A stretch of DNA of 38,318 nt from positions 1 through 38,318 of the forward strand of contig JAAEYY010000030.1 in the NCBI GenBank assembly GCA_018223105.1, in the 5' to 3' direction. Below are positions 1 to 7,463 of this stretch, piece after piece. Both the position numbers and the translations under genes were made by a program. The number at the start of each line of letters is the position of its first letter. Position 1 is the first letter of the stretch. Under the pieces are notes generated by a model. It worked only from the letters and a program-made list of their open reading frames with translations. It made no database searches and was not told where the DNA came from. This DNA comes from a bacterium (GTDB lineage: Bacteria; Bacteroidota; Bacteroidia; NS11-12g; UBA9320).

Positions 1-415
1 TTACAGTGCTGTACATGAGTGAATCTTCATTTAAGATTAGTATCTTTTTAAGAGTTGCAATACCCTGATTAATTGTTCTCATTATGCTGTCTGAAAGTAC
101 TTCCCAAGTTAAAGTATCTGCAACACTCATTTGGTTCGGACATAATTCGGATTGGGGGAATTTCAAATATTTCGAATCGTTCAGATACACCATGGAATCA
201 TCTAACAAACAATTGGGAACAGGATATCCAATTCGATCATCGCCGGTAAGCAAATAGAACTCGCCAAAATACCGCCAGGGATGTGCCATTAAGGCTTGCT
301 CGTGCTTTTCCATTTGGCTGAGTTCCTTTTGCTCTTCAGGTTCACTAGGTTCCTCTTTTTTACATGCCACAAAAGCCACTGCAATTAATGCAAGAATTAG
401 TAATTTTTGAATCAT
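1..415 (-). CDS. Lipoprotein, partial (C-terminus off the left edge)
   Basis: The reading frame starts at ATG 413-415 and stays open to the left edge, giving about 138 visible residues with no stop. It begins with a short hydrophobic segment and a lipobox (AFVAC, then KKEE), so it should be an envelope lipoprotein, with Cys18 as the lipidated residue. A charged Glu/Lys-rich linker (residues 19-40) follows. Next comes a segment starting HPWRYFGEFYLL, as in small Bacteroidota lipoproteins whose single domain opens with a Trp after a Lys/Glu linker. I do not recognise a specific family. The start is well set because the signal sequence begins at this Met. It is divergent from the small gene at 552. 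Confidence 0.8.
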   Translation of the reverse strand, partial: MIQKLLILALIAVAFVACKKEEPSEPEEQKELSQMEKHEQALMAHPWRYFGEFYLLTGDDRIGYPVPNCLLDDSMVYLNDSKYLKFPQSELCPNQMSVADTLTWEVLSDSIMRTINQGIATLKKILILNEDSLMYSTV

Positions 416-551
416 ATGAGTACCAAAATAAATCGGCTTATTCAAGTATCTATGGAATGTTTAACTACTGGTCTGCTACAATTGACAGACGTAGACCTTT
501 GAAATTAAGTGCTTTTAAACTATCTTGTAAACCATGGGCGGTGAAGGTTCA

Positions 552-809
552 ATGTCGGGTGCAATTCAGACGATTAGATACAATAAAGGACTTCGCGATC
601 GAATAAAATCTAGGAACTGGCGTACTAAAAACATGGGACGCTATGGAGATTTAAAAAAGAAGGTGGCGCAGTTTAAGGAGTTAAGCGTTGAAGACAAAGA
701 GCGAATTCGCAAAATGGTGAGGCGGGATTATATCAGAGCATATGTCAAGATCAGCGTCTTTACCCTAGTTATTGTAATTGCCTTGATCCTAATCATCTCC
801 TTGTTTTAA
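552..809 (+). CDS. Small C-terminally anchored membrane protein
   Basis: This encodes 85 residues from ATG 552. An in-frame ATG at 534 would add six residues, but the MSGAIQTIRYN start reads more naturally and a GAAGG lies just before it. Residues 1-60 are strongly basic and charged (NKGLRDRIKSRNWRTKN, then a Lys/Glu helix). The last 20-25 residues are one hydrophobic helix (VFTLVIVIALILIISLF) that ends the protein, so it is probably held in the inner membrane by its tail with the basic part in the cytoplasm. No catalytic motif is visible and function is unknown. Its stop lies 23 bases from the convergent stop at 833. Confidence 0.6.
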   Translation: MSGAIQTIRYNKGLRDRIKSRNWRTKNMGRYGDLKKKVAQFKELSVEDKERIRKMVRRDYIRAYVKISVFTLVIVIALILIISLF

Positions 810-832
810 AACTGCTAGTCTAAAACTTATTT

Positions 833-2998
833 TTAGTTCTTGATCATTTTCTCTGTAACTATTTGATCTTCATATACAAATTGCACAATATAAAACCCTG
901 AAGGTAAATGCGATAAGTCATAATACAGTTCATACACTCCAGTGGAGATCCTTTTATCAGTTTGATCACAAATTCGGCCTTGACTATTAATAACGCGAAT
1001 TGTGTAATTCATCTCATATCCCGACTCTATTTCATAGTAAATCTTTGAATGAAAAGGGTTTGGCCATACTGACTTCACTTTTAATTCTATTTTTTCATGG
1101 GCTCTGTAAGTATCATCGTAATAATACAGGTTTGAAGATGCTAAGACCCACATCTTATCGTGGTACAAAGCCATATCATAAATTTGAAGTGGAATATTAA
1201 AATCTAGATACCATTCAGGAGATTTCCCTGCTTCCATTTTAATTAATTGACTCCCATTAGAAAACACAAGTTCATCACTGGATATAGCGCTTACCGCCGG
1301 CAACCAATATAGCCCCTTATATTGATCCGGGAAAACATCATCTACCAACTCATTTGTAGCTAAATTAAGTGAGATCAGTTCCGCAGCTGTTTTGATATAG
1401 AGAAGAGAATCATTCCAGAAGTCATAGCTCTCCGGAATATTGTACAACTGCCCAAGCTCCAGCATTTCACTTGTAACCTTATTAAAACGATATAACTTTC
1501 TTTGGATCCAGATGAATATTTCAGTTTCGGTTTGTATCATTTGTGCTACCGGATCATTAATTAGAAAGGGACCTACATCCATCACATGGGCAACTTCCAG
1601 CTCGTCATTCTGACCAACTTCAAATAGATAAAACCGACTCTCAATTCCCGCGGCTAAATAATTACCCCATGCTTCATTTATGATCATATTGGCATGCATC
1701 AAGCTGGTATCCTTGTACATGTATGATTTTTCAGTTCCAAAAAGCAGATCATCCTCCGTAGAAAAAATGATGACCCCTTCCCTGCCACTGCTAATTAATG
1801 TTGAATTAGGGTCAATATTGAGTATTCTGGCATTCTCTGGTGTCATGCCCAAAATAGACTTCGTCATTTCGATCCAGTTTTTACCACCGTCAACCGTGTA
1901 AAACACATTCTGCCAGTCATCTACCATTAAAAGACTGTCTCGTTGAATAATATTTCTATTAAAGAAGTTTTGAGCTACATTTTCTTGGGTGAAAATGGTA
2001 TTCCATGATTTACCAAAATCATTTGATTCAATTAAAGAGACGGTCATATCTCTCATGACAAAGCCGGAAGGTTTTACAGCAACTTCATTATTGAAAGTAT
2101 AGATTACGGAGACAGTGTCATGTTCGATAAACTTCTTGGTATCATAATTGAACACAGCAGTTCTATGATGACCAACTTGCCAATCGTAAAAGTAAAATAG
2201 AGCAAATTGCTCATTTAGTTTTCGAATCGACTCGGCTGAGGCTGCAGGAATTTGAGCGATTGAAACCCATTGTCCAAACTTCTCATCAAATTCTTCAATT
2301 CTATTTTCAATCACACGTTGGTGTCCATCTCCTAAACCGGCCATTTTTCGAAATTTTTGGGTATTGTCTTGAAGCCACCATTCTCCAGCATTCTCAGTAT
2401 AATACGAGAATACACCGTCAAAAAACACCCAATACTTCTCCGAGAACACATAAAATTCTCGGTTTGGCCTTTGTCTTTGCACTTCGTATAATTCATATTC
2501 CCATGAATTTTGCTCCAGACTTCCATGTGCAACTACATTGGCCCAGTTCACATAAAACTCATCTCCATCCATATCTACTAAAACAGGCTCACTTGCTCTT
2601 GTGTAATTTTTTGCAGGGACCGGATCCGGCATTCTATAGACTTTTTCCCAATCACAACCACCATTATGCGTAGCATAAATCAAGACGCTATCACTATTGC
2701 TCGAAGTATACATTTGAGTGATAAGAATACCCTTGGTAGATGATAACATTTTGAAGTAAACAATATCAGCACGATCTGCTCCTTTGAGTGGAATCTCTAT
2801 AAAGCTCTTCCAATTATCTCGGGTTCTGTAAATAATACGTTTGTTATTGTGAGCGAAAGCCTCATTATCACTTACATATGAAATGTCGTTAAAAAATTTG
2901 GGATTGGTATCTTCAAAAACAGAAGTCCATTGGGCATGGATGCTCGGCATGATAAAATGCAATAATAAAACAGAGATCAACCTTCCATAAAGACGCAT
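833..2998 (-). CDS. T9SS-exported Asp-box (BNR/sortilin-like) beta-propeller protein
   Basis: A 721-residue secreted protein. Residues 1-22 are a signal peptide ending PSIHAQ. Asp-box motifs (S/T-x-D-x-G-x-S/T-W) recur: TRDNWKSF, THNGGCDWEKVY, SNDFGKSWNTIF, TVDGGKNWIEM. These mark blades of a sortilin/sialidase-type propeller. No sialidase arginine triad or FRIP motif is evident, so I do not call it an enzyme. Residues about 640-721 are a T9SS type A sorting domain (VWPNPFHSKIYYEI, SGFYIVQFVYED, ending EKMIKN), so it should cross the outer membrane by T9SS and be released or anchored at the surface. It stands alone; genes on both sides appear unrelated. A role in adhesion or monitoring is only inference. 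Confidence 0.85.
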   Translation of the reverse strand: MRLYGRLISVLLLHFIMPSIHAQWTSVFEDTNPKFFNDISYVSDNEAFAHNNKRIIYRTRDNWKSFIEIPLKGADRADIVYFKMLSSTKGILITQMYTSSNSDSVLIYATHNGGCDWEKVYRMPDPVPAKNYTRASEPVLVDMDGDEFYVNWANVVAHGSLEQNSWEYELYEVQRQRPNREFYVFSEKYWVFFDGVFSYYTENAGEWWLQDNTQKFRKMAGLGDGHQRVIENRIEEFDEKFGQWVSIAQIPAASAESIRKLNEQFALFYFYDWQVGHHRTAVFNYDTKKFIEHDTVSVIYTFNNEVAVKPSGFVMRDMTVSLIESNDFGKSWNTIFTQENVAQNFFNRNIIQRDSLLMVDDWQNVFYTVDGGKNWIEMTKSILGMTPENARILNIDPNSTLISSGREGVIIFSTEDDLLFGTEKSYMYKDTSLMHANMIINEAWGNYLAAGIESRFYLFEVGQNDELEVAHVMDVGPFLINDPVAQMIQTETEIFIWIQRKLYRFNKVTSEMLELGQLYNIPESYDFWNDSLLYIKTAAELISLNLATNELVDDVFPDQYKGLYWLPAVSAISSDELVFSNGSQLIKMEAGKSPEWYLDFNIPLQIYDMALYHDKMWVLASSNLYYYDDTYRAHEKIELKVKSVWPNPFHSKIYYEIESGYEMNYTIRVINSQGRICDQTDKRISTGVYELYYDLSHLPSGFYIVQFVYEDQIVTEKMIKN

Positions 2999-3116
2999 GT
3001 AGTCGTGAATATAATGTTTTGCTGTATTACAGATGCCCTGTTACTTTAAATACGGGAAAATATTGACAGTATAGTGAAATCCTGAGATTTTTTAAACTGG
3101 TAATGAAGCTGATTAA

Positions 3117-3587
3117 TCATTTAAAATATTGATGCAATGGTGTATTCCTCATCACCTCCAAAGCTTCCTTTTCCATCACACCTCCAATAACTTCCGGAGC
3201 TTGGGAAAAGATCATTCCTAAACGAGTGAGACCTTCATCTTTCAGAATAGGCCATTTGGAAGATCCGCCCATATGAGGCGATTTTATTCCGAAAACTACT
3301 CTTGATATTTTGTACTCTCGGATCATAAAAGAACACATGGGACATGGCTCACAACTTGTATATAAAGTACAGCCTCGTAAATCAGAGGTTCCTAGCTCTA
3401 AGTGCGCATGGTGCAGTGCTAAGATCTCTGCATGATCAGAAACTTTCTTATTTTTATCATTTACGCCTACGGCGATGAGTTGATCTGCCTTCGCTACAAG
3501 ACTACCAAAAGGAGCATCCCCTTTTTCCACCGCTTTGCGGGATAGGTTTATGCACTGTTGCATGAAATTAAGATCTAATTCTTCCAT
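3117..3587 (-). CDS. Nucleoside/guanine deaminase-type zinc deaminase
   Basis: A 156-residue member of the cytidine/deoxycytidylate deaminase fold. The zinc signature is complete: HAEI (His ligand and catalytic Glu) and, about 30 residues later, PCPMC with both Cys ligands (CEPCPMCSFMI). The PFGSLVAK segment forms the substrate pocket as in GuaD and TadA-like enzymes. The C-terminal region (SPHMGGSSKWPIL) differs from TadA, so a free base or nucleoside is the likelier substrate than tRNA. I chose ATG 3587 because family members begin here. A TTG at 3612-3614 would extend it by nine residues and overlap the preceding permease stop as TTGA, copying the 4-base overlaps elsewhere in this operon, so that start is a real alternative. 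It is the last gene of the TetR-ABC operon. Confidence 0.85.
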   Translation of the reverse strand: MEELDLNFMQQCINLSRKAVEKGDAPFGSLVAKADQLIAVGVNDKNKKVSDHAEILALHHAHLELGTSDLRGCTLYTSCEPCPMCSFMIREYKISRVVFGIKSPHMGGSSKWPILKDEGLTRLGMIFSQAPEVIGGVMEKEALEVMRNTPLHQYFK

Positions 3588-3610
3588 GATTCTCCGCGAA
3601 TAAAGCGGTT

Positions 3611-4321
3611 TCAATTAAAATGTTTCTTCAAGAAATGTCTTGATAACAGTAAGAACATGATCATCAGAAAAACGAAGCCAATGAGTAAATTCATCCAAAC
3701 CTCTTCCCCATTTGTAAGATTCTGAATGCTCTGAAAAACCCAATGGCTTGGTAATAGACCGAAAATCCATTCCCATTTCCCCGGAATGAAGAAGGCCGCA
3801 ATTGGAGCTAAAACTATTAAGTTAAAAGCTTTAATATAAACCATACCCTGCATTCTGTTTTTTACAATGCTGTTAATTCCAATGACATATACCGGCACAA
3901 TAAGCCCAACGAGCATCGACACGCTGATATTTTCAATCAGACCAATATGATAAAAGGGTTGAACAATGAAAAGAATTACATTCAAGCAAACCGTAAACAA
4001 GTACGGAATGGCAAGCCTAGATAATAGATATTCTGAATTGCTTAGAGGTACAACTCCGTATACCTGAGCTACAGAATTTTCCTTTTCATCAATCAAAACC
4101 ATACTACTAATGAAGCTAAACATTTGAGTATTTTCAACGGCTGCGACCACCATAAAGACTGAGATATAAGGTTCAAATCCGGGATATGTTTGCGCTAAAT
4201 AAGGTAAGAGCCAAATTACTAAGGCGAATAGTAAAATGGGCAAGCCCAGAAAAGACCGCAATGAAGGGTCGCGAAAAATGAGTTTAAAATCGGCTACAGA
4301 TAAAGTGATAATATTTTTCAT
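3611..4321 (-). CDS. ABC transporter permease subunit (second of two)
   Basis: A 236-residue integral membrane protein with about six hydrophobic segments (for example FLGLPILLFALVIWLLPYL near 25-45, VWMNLLIGFVFLMIMFLLLS near 210-230). It starts with ATG overlapping the stop of the previous permease by 4 bases and follows an ABC ATPase gene. This is the arrangement of small two-permease ABC-2-type exporters; fluoroquinolone-type exporters have the same layout and size. The loop with IDEKENSVAQVYGVVPLS resembles the cytoplasmic coupling region of ABC-2 permeases. Substrate is unknown. Control by the upstream TetR gene suggests export of a toxic compound. Confidence 0.8.
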   Translation of the reverse strand: MKNIITLSVADFKLIFRDPSLRSFLGLPILLFALVIWLLPYLAQTYPGFEPYISVFMVVAAVENTQMFSFISSMVLIDEKENSVAQVYGVVPLSNSEYLLSRLAIPYLFTVCLNVILFIVQPFYHIGLIENISVSMLVGLIVPVYVIGINSIVKNRMQGMVYIKAFNLIVLAPIAAFFIPGKWEWIFGLLPSHWVFQSIQNLTNGEEVWMNLLIGFVFLMIMFLLLSRHFLKKHFN

Positions 4322-5016
4322 GCGATTTGCTGAATTTTAACAATGAACATTCGATAAGCTAACCCATAAAAAATGGGTATAGAGGCCAGTGATCCATAGC
4401 TGTACCAGAAATGAATATCAGTTCCATCTAAGGCATAGGATATAAAATCTATACTTCCCTGAATAGGGAAAACATACTTGATGATTGATAAATCTACTAC
4501 TTTCAAGTACACCAGCATGGGGAGATTAATGAAAATCAGAAATACCGGAACTGAAATCATAGCGAATTTTAAAAATTCATCTGCAAAACGAATCATAATT
4601 ACTCCAAGCAAGGCCGACATTGCACAAATTGCAAATGAACCTAAAGTGTATTCCCAGATGAAAAAATCTAGTCCCACCACAGAAATAGCGAGCCCCAAAG
4701 AACAAATTGTTCCGAGAATAGACAATGTTAAAACTCTACTGATCAAGAAAAGGTGTAAGCTTAAGGGACTAACAAGAATGGCGCTAAGTATCCCCTGTTT
4801 AGTCTCTGTAAACAAGGCCAAAGCAATAAAGAAATACCCTATTACCGATGGATCGTTGAGCACCAATGCTACCAAAAGCTTATTCAAACCTTCGATATGA
4901 TTCAAGAAAAATAAGATCACCCCATAAATTAGAGTTACCACTAAGCTGATGCTAATAATGTTATTCTTTTGAAGCAAAGCAAATTGCCATTTTAGTTGAG
5001 ATAAGAATCCGCTCAT
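4318..5016 (-). CDS. ABC transporter permease subunit (first of two)
   Basis: A 232-residue polytopic membrane protein. It opens with FLSQLKWQFALLQKNNIISI, the N-terminal amphipathic stretch typical of ABC-2-type permeases, followed by about six membrane helices. The segment ETKQGILSAILVSPLSLHLF, between helices 2 and 3, corresponds to the coupling-helix region that contacts the ATPase. ATG overlaps the ATPase stop by 4 bases, so translation is probably coupled. It pairs with the next permease, and the two probably form a heterodimeric membrane channel. It resembles fluoroquinolone-type export permeases in size and start, but the substrate cannot be read from sequence. Confidence 0.8.
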   Translation of the reverse strand: MSGFLSQLKWQFALLQKNNIISISLVVTLIYGVILFFLNHIEGLNKLLVALVLNDPSVIGYFFIALALFTETKQGILSAILVSPLSLHLFLISRVLTLSILGTICSLGLAISVVGLDFFIWEYTLGSFAICAMSALLGVIMIRFADEFLKFAMISVPVFLIFINLPMLVYLKVVDLSIIKYVFPIQGSIDFISYALDGTDIHFWYSYGSLASIPIFYGLAYRMFIVKIQQIA

Positions 5017-5864
5017 ACGTGTAAGGTTTGTCCTGTTATCTGAATAAAAACTTCATCTAAACTTGCTTCAAGTGTGTGGATATGGCTCACTTCGCCTGAC
5101 TTAAGAAAATCAATAAAAGCTTGATTTTCCCCAATGGAAGGGAGTGCAAATTCTTTAATTTCACCTGATTTCAATTCCACACGCACTTCTTCTTTGCCAT
5201 ATTGATCTTTTAATGTTTGTGGCGAATCCGTTGCCCTTAGCTCTCCGTCCACGATGAACGAAACTCTATCACAGAGCTCATCTGCGGTATGCATGCTGTG
5301 GGTAGTCACAAAAATGGTTTTGCCATTAGCTTTAAGATCTAGTATGTGATTTCTTATTTTTTGTGCATTTACGGGATCAAGTCCGGAGGTTGGCTCGTCG
5401 AAAAATAGAATATCGGGGTTATGCTGAATGGCTCGTATAAAATTCAAACGCATTTTCATGCCTTTACTATAAGCTTCAACAGGTTTATCCATTGCATCTT
5501 GAAGCTCCACCATTTCAAAGAGTTCTCGTATATCTTTTATTGCGGAGTTTGGATAAAAGCTCCCAAATAATGCTAAATTCTCTCTGCCTGTAAGCTTGAG
5601 ATAGTGATTTGGCAATTCAAAGCCTACCCCAATTTTTGAGAAATAATCCTTACCCCAATCTTTGAGATCTTTACCCTCTATTTCTATTCTGCCGGTGTAC
5701 CCTTGTAATATTTTATAAAGTACTTTCTGTGCCGTGCTTTTTCCTGCACCGGAGGGTCCTAAGAAACCAAATACCTCCCCTCGTTCAATGGAAAAACTGA
5801 GCCCCTTGAGCGTTTTTACATCTGAGTTGGGATACTGAAATTGTAAGTCTTCTACTTTTATCAT
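5013..5864 (-). CDS. ABC transporter ATP-binding protein (export type)
   Basis: A 283-residue ATPase that should power the two permeases encoded next. All nucleotide-binding elements are present: Walker A GPSGAGKST, signature YSKGMKMRLNFIRA (SKGM form, usual in this exporter group), Walker B ILFFDEPTSGLDP and switch His in TTHSMHTADEL. After about residue 205 a C-terminal extension carries a short domain ending SLDEVFIQITG, common in ABC-2 and drug-resistance ATPases. I start at ATG 5864 (MIKVEDLQFQYP), one base after the TetR stop at 5866. A TTG at 5894 would overlap the TetR gene by 29 bases and adds no recognisable sequence. Confidence 0.92.
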   Translation of the reverse strand: MIKVEDLQFQYPNSDVKTLKGLSFSIERGEVFGFLGPSGAGKSTAQKVLYKILQGYTGRIEIEGKDLKDWGKDYFSKIGVGFELPNHYLKLTGRENLALFGSFYPNSAIKDIRELFEMVELQDAMDKPVEAYSKGMKMRLNFIRAIQHNPDILFFDEPTSGLDPVNAQKIRNHILDLKANGKTIFVTTHSMHTADELCDRVSFIVDGELRATDSPQTLKDQYGKEEVRVELKSGEIKEFALPSIGENQAFIDFLKSGEVSHIHTLEASLDEVFIQITGQTLHV

Positions 5865-5865
5865 C

Positions 5866-6528
5866 TTATTGCTTGTCAAACGCACTTCTGGCAAGTGCTA
5901 TATAATGGTTTAATGTTGCTATCAATTCTTTCTTTTTACCCTGATAAACAGGAGTTCTCGTCTCAATACTCTGTTGTGGGTTTATAATATTGTGATATTC
6001 AAGATGCTCCTGGACACCTGTACCGAGTTTGTATAACATAAACCCCAGTACATCGAGATCAACATCATCTCTAAATTTTCCTATTCCCACTTCGTATTTC
6101 ACCATTGCTGTAAAAGCTTCTACCACCTGCTTTTGAAGCTGATCAAATTGTTCTTTAACCGAGGGAGAGTTCAAATTCTGAGTTAAATTATGCAGGAAAT
6201 GGCTTTGCAGCGGATGATTAGCGTCGAATTTTAACCCCTCCAAGAATAATGCATGAAAGTACTCCCAATAATCAGGGTAATCTTCTCTGCTTACATGGAG
6301 CGTATACTGCATTTTAACTTTGGAGCATTCTTCAATGAGGTACATAAAAAGATCTAACTTGTCGTCGAAGTACTGATACATACTTCCTTTGGCAATACCG
6401 AGCTCTTTCACTACTTGTGTAATGGATGCTTCATCGTAGGTTTTTATTGCGAATTCTCTTAGGAATGCATTTGTGATGAGCTCTCTTTTCTCCTCTTTTA
6501 GCTTGTGAAATGTATCTCTAGGCATCAA
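5866..6528 (-). CDS. TetR/AcrR-family transcriptional repressor
   Basis: 220 residues. The N-terminal helix-turn-helix spans residues about 27-55 (SITQVVKELGIAKGSMYQYF, then DDKLDLFMYLI), the classic TetR signature. The rest is an all-helical ligand-binding domain with no family-specific motif I recognise. It is the first gene of the operon and is followed after one base by the ABC ATPase gene, so it probably represses its own operon and is released by a transported compound. Two inverted repeats of the form TGAC-N6-GTCA upstream flank a -7 box (listed separately), which supports autorepression. Start ATG 6528 is supported by a HTH that begins at the normal distance. Confidence 0.92.
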   Translation of the reverse strand: MMPRDTFHKLKEEKRELITNAFLREFAIKTYDEASITQVVKELGIAKGSMYQYFDDKLDLFMYLIEECSKVKMQYTLHVSREDYPDYWEYFHALFLEGLKFDANHPLQSHFLHNLTQNLNSPSVKEQFDQLQKQVVEAFTAMVKYEVGIGKFRDDVDLDVLGFMLYKLGTGVQEHLEYHNIINPQQSIETRTPVYQGKKKELIATLNHYIALARSAFDKQ

Positions 6529-6530
6529 TA

Positions 6531-6544
6531 TGACTATATGGTCA
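6531..6544. promoter_or_regulatory. Candidate TetR operator 1 (TGAC-N6-GTCA)
   Basis: TGACTATATGGTCA is an inverted repeat with TGAC/GTCA ends, 2 bases upstream of the TetR start codon and just downstream of the -7 box. Its half-sites and spacing match operator 2, and TGAC/GTCA arms are common in TetR-family operators. Binding here would block the transcription start or the early transcript. Confidence 0.6.
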
Positions 6545-6552
6545 CAAATGTA
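6545..6552 (-). promoter_or_regulatory. Bacteroidota -7 box of the TetR-ABC operon
   Basis: On the minus strand this reads TACATTTG, a full match to the TAnnTTTG consensus of Bacteroidota primary sigma. It lies between the two operators. Transcription would start about 5-7 bases downstream, inside operator 1. I find no convincing TTTG at the -33 position, where operator 2 begins. Confidence 0.6.
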
Positions 6553-6559
6553 ATTTAAT

Positions 6560-6579
6560 TTATGACCGGTTAGTCATAA
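6560..6579. promoter_or_regulatory. Candidate TetR operator 2 (strong palindrome)
   Basis: TTATGACCGGTTAGTCATAA has perfect 7-base arms TTATGAC/GTCATAA around CGGTTA. The core TGACCGGTTAGTCA is of the kind recognised by many TetR-family repressors. It covers the region of the -33 element of the operon promoter, so occupancy would exclude RNA polymerase. Confidence 0.7.
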
Positions 6580-6690
6580 TCGCTAACTTAATTTTAGCAA
6601 TATTCTTTAAACAACTACTAATCAAGGAAATAAAAATTGTGAATTACTTCGAATCCATTGAACATATATTGAGGGCCTTCTATTCATCAA

Positions 6691-7455
6691 ATGAACCTAA
6701 AAACTGCCACAAACACCGCGCTCACAAAGCTCTGCATCTTTGTATTTCTTGTAATTGCAATAGTAAATATCTCGGGCTGTAAACCGGCTGACCCACCACC
6801 CGACCCGGTTCCGGATTGCAAGCTGCTTAGTATGAAAAATGACAACAATTTATATCATTTCAAATACGAGGGTGAGCTACTTACAGAGGTTTATGATAGC
6901 TTGTACGACAATTACTACCGCCTTAGTTATAAAAACGGTTTACTAATTGAAATGGAGATACTAGAGTATAGCCTGGCACTTGATGCCACAGTGATTTATG
7001 ATTCAGTAAATACTGAACTAATATCCGAATTACGCTACTCTTCGGGACAGGAACCGGATCATTCTTGGGTCTACAACTACGATCAGGAATTCAGACCCAC
7101 CAAAATTCAGAAATTCGACAGCACCGGCTTTGTTGTCCAAACAATAAGTTTAAAATGGCAAGGACAAAACTTAGCACGATTTACCAATACGGGGAAATTT
7201 GGATCAATAGAGTACGAATATGATTCCTATGATACTGATCCCAGTCCATATACCTCCAATCTACTTCAATTTATATTCCTCACAAATCCATACGTTTACT
7301 CGTCTAATAATCCGGTAGAAGCAACTCGTAATATATCCGGCAATAAGACTGAGTATTTTCTGGAATATGAAAAAGAAGAAAATCGTGTTGTAAGCTTTGA
7401 AGAAGGGATTCCCGGGCAAACCATCAAAACTCAATTCACATATCAATGTGATTGA
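6691..7455 (+). CDS. Orphan lipoprotein with short YD-type strand motifs
   Basis: 254 residues. A lysine-poor N-region and hydrophobic stretch end in the lipobox ISGC (Cys30), followed by a Pro/Asp-rich linker (KPADPPPDPVPD). The mature part is built of short beta strands with motifs such as YKNGLLIEMEI, LKWQGQNLARFTNTG and IEYEYDSYD. This resembles the repeating strand pattern of DUF4595/YD-type lipoproteins of Bacteroidota, but I cannot assign a family with certainty. It is a single gene, divergent from the TetR operon and convergent with the TonB receptor gene (8 bases between stops). Outer-membrane location is inferred; no function can be given. Confidence 0.8.
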   Translation: MNLKTATNTALTKLCIFVFLVIAIVNISGCKPADPPPDPVPDCKLLSMKNDNNLYHFKYEGELLTEVYDSLYDNYYRLSYKNGLLIEMEILEYSLALDATVIYDSVNTELISELRYSSGQEPDHSWVYNYDQEFRPTKIQKFDSTGFVVQTISLKWQGQNLARFTNTGKFGSIEYEYDSYDTDPSPYTSNLLQFIFLTNPYVYSSNNPVEATRNISGNKTEYFLEYEKEENRVVSFEEGIPGQTIKTQFTYQCD

Positions 7456-7456
7456 T
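7442..7456. terminator. Weak convergent hairpin
   Basis: ATCAAT-GTG-ATTGAT forms a 6-base stem across the stop codon of the lipoprotein gene, just before the convergent TonB receptor stop. There is no clear T-run, so this is a low-confidence bidirectional terminator. Confidence 0.3.
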
Positions 7457-7463
7457 TGTTTGC

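Noticed and set aside
364-606. 80-residue plus-strand ORF before the small membrane protein
   Set aside because: It overlaps the start of the left-edge lipoprotein gene on the other strand and the 552 gene in another frame, and has no clear motif.
2260-2673. 137-residue plus-strand ORF
   Set aside because: It lies antisense inside the Asp-box propeller gene; composition is His/Pro/Phe-rich as expected of an opposite-strand shadow.
3117-3614. TadA (tRNA adenosine deaminase) as identity for the deaminase
   Set aside because: HAE and PCxxC are shared, but the C-terminal part lacks TadA-type sequence and the operon context is export, not translation.
4478-4900. 140-residue plus-strand ORF
   Set aside because: Antisense to the first ABC permease gene; Lys/Ser-rich shadow of hydrophobic codons.
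5865-5894. TTG start for the ABC ATPase at 5894
   Set aside because: The added ten residues overlap the TetR gene and match nothing; ATG 5864 begins right at the ATPase core.
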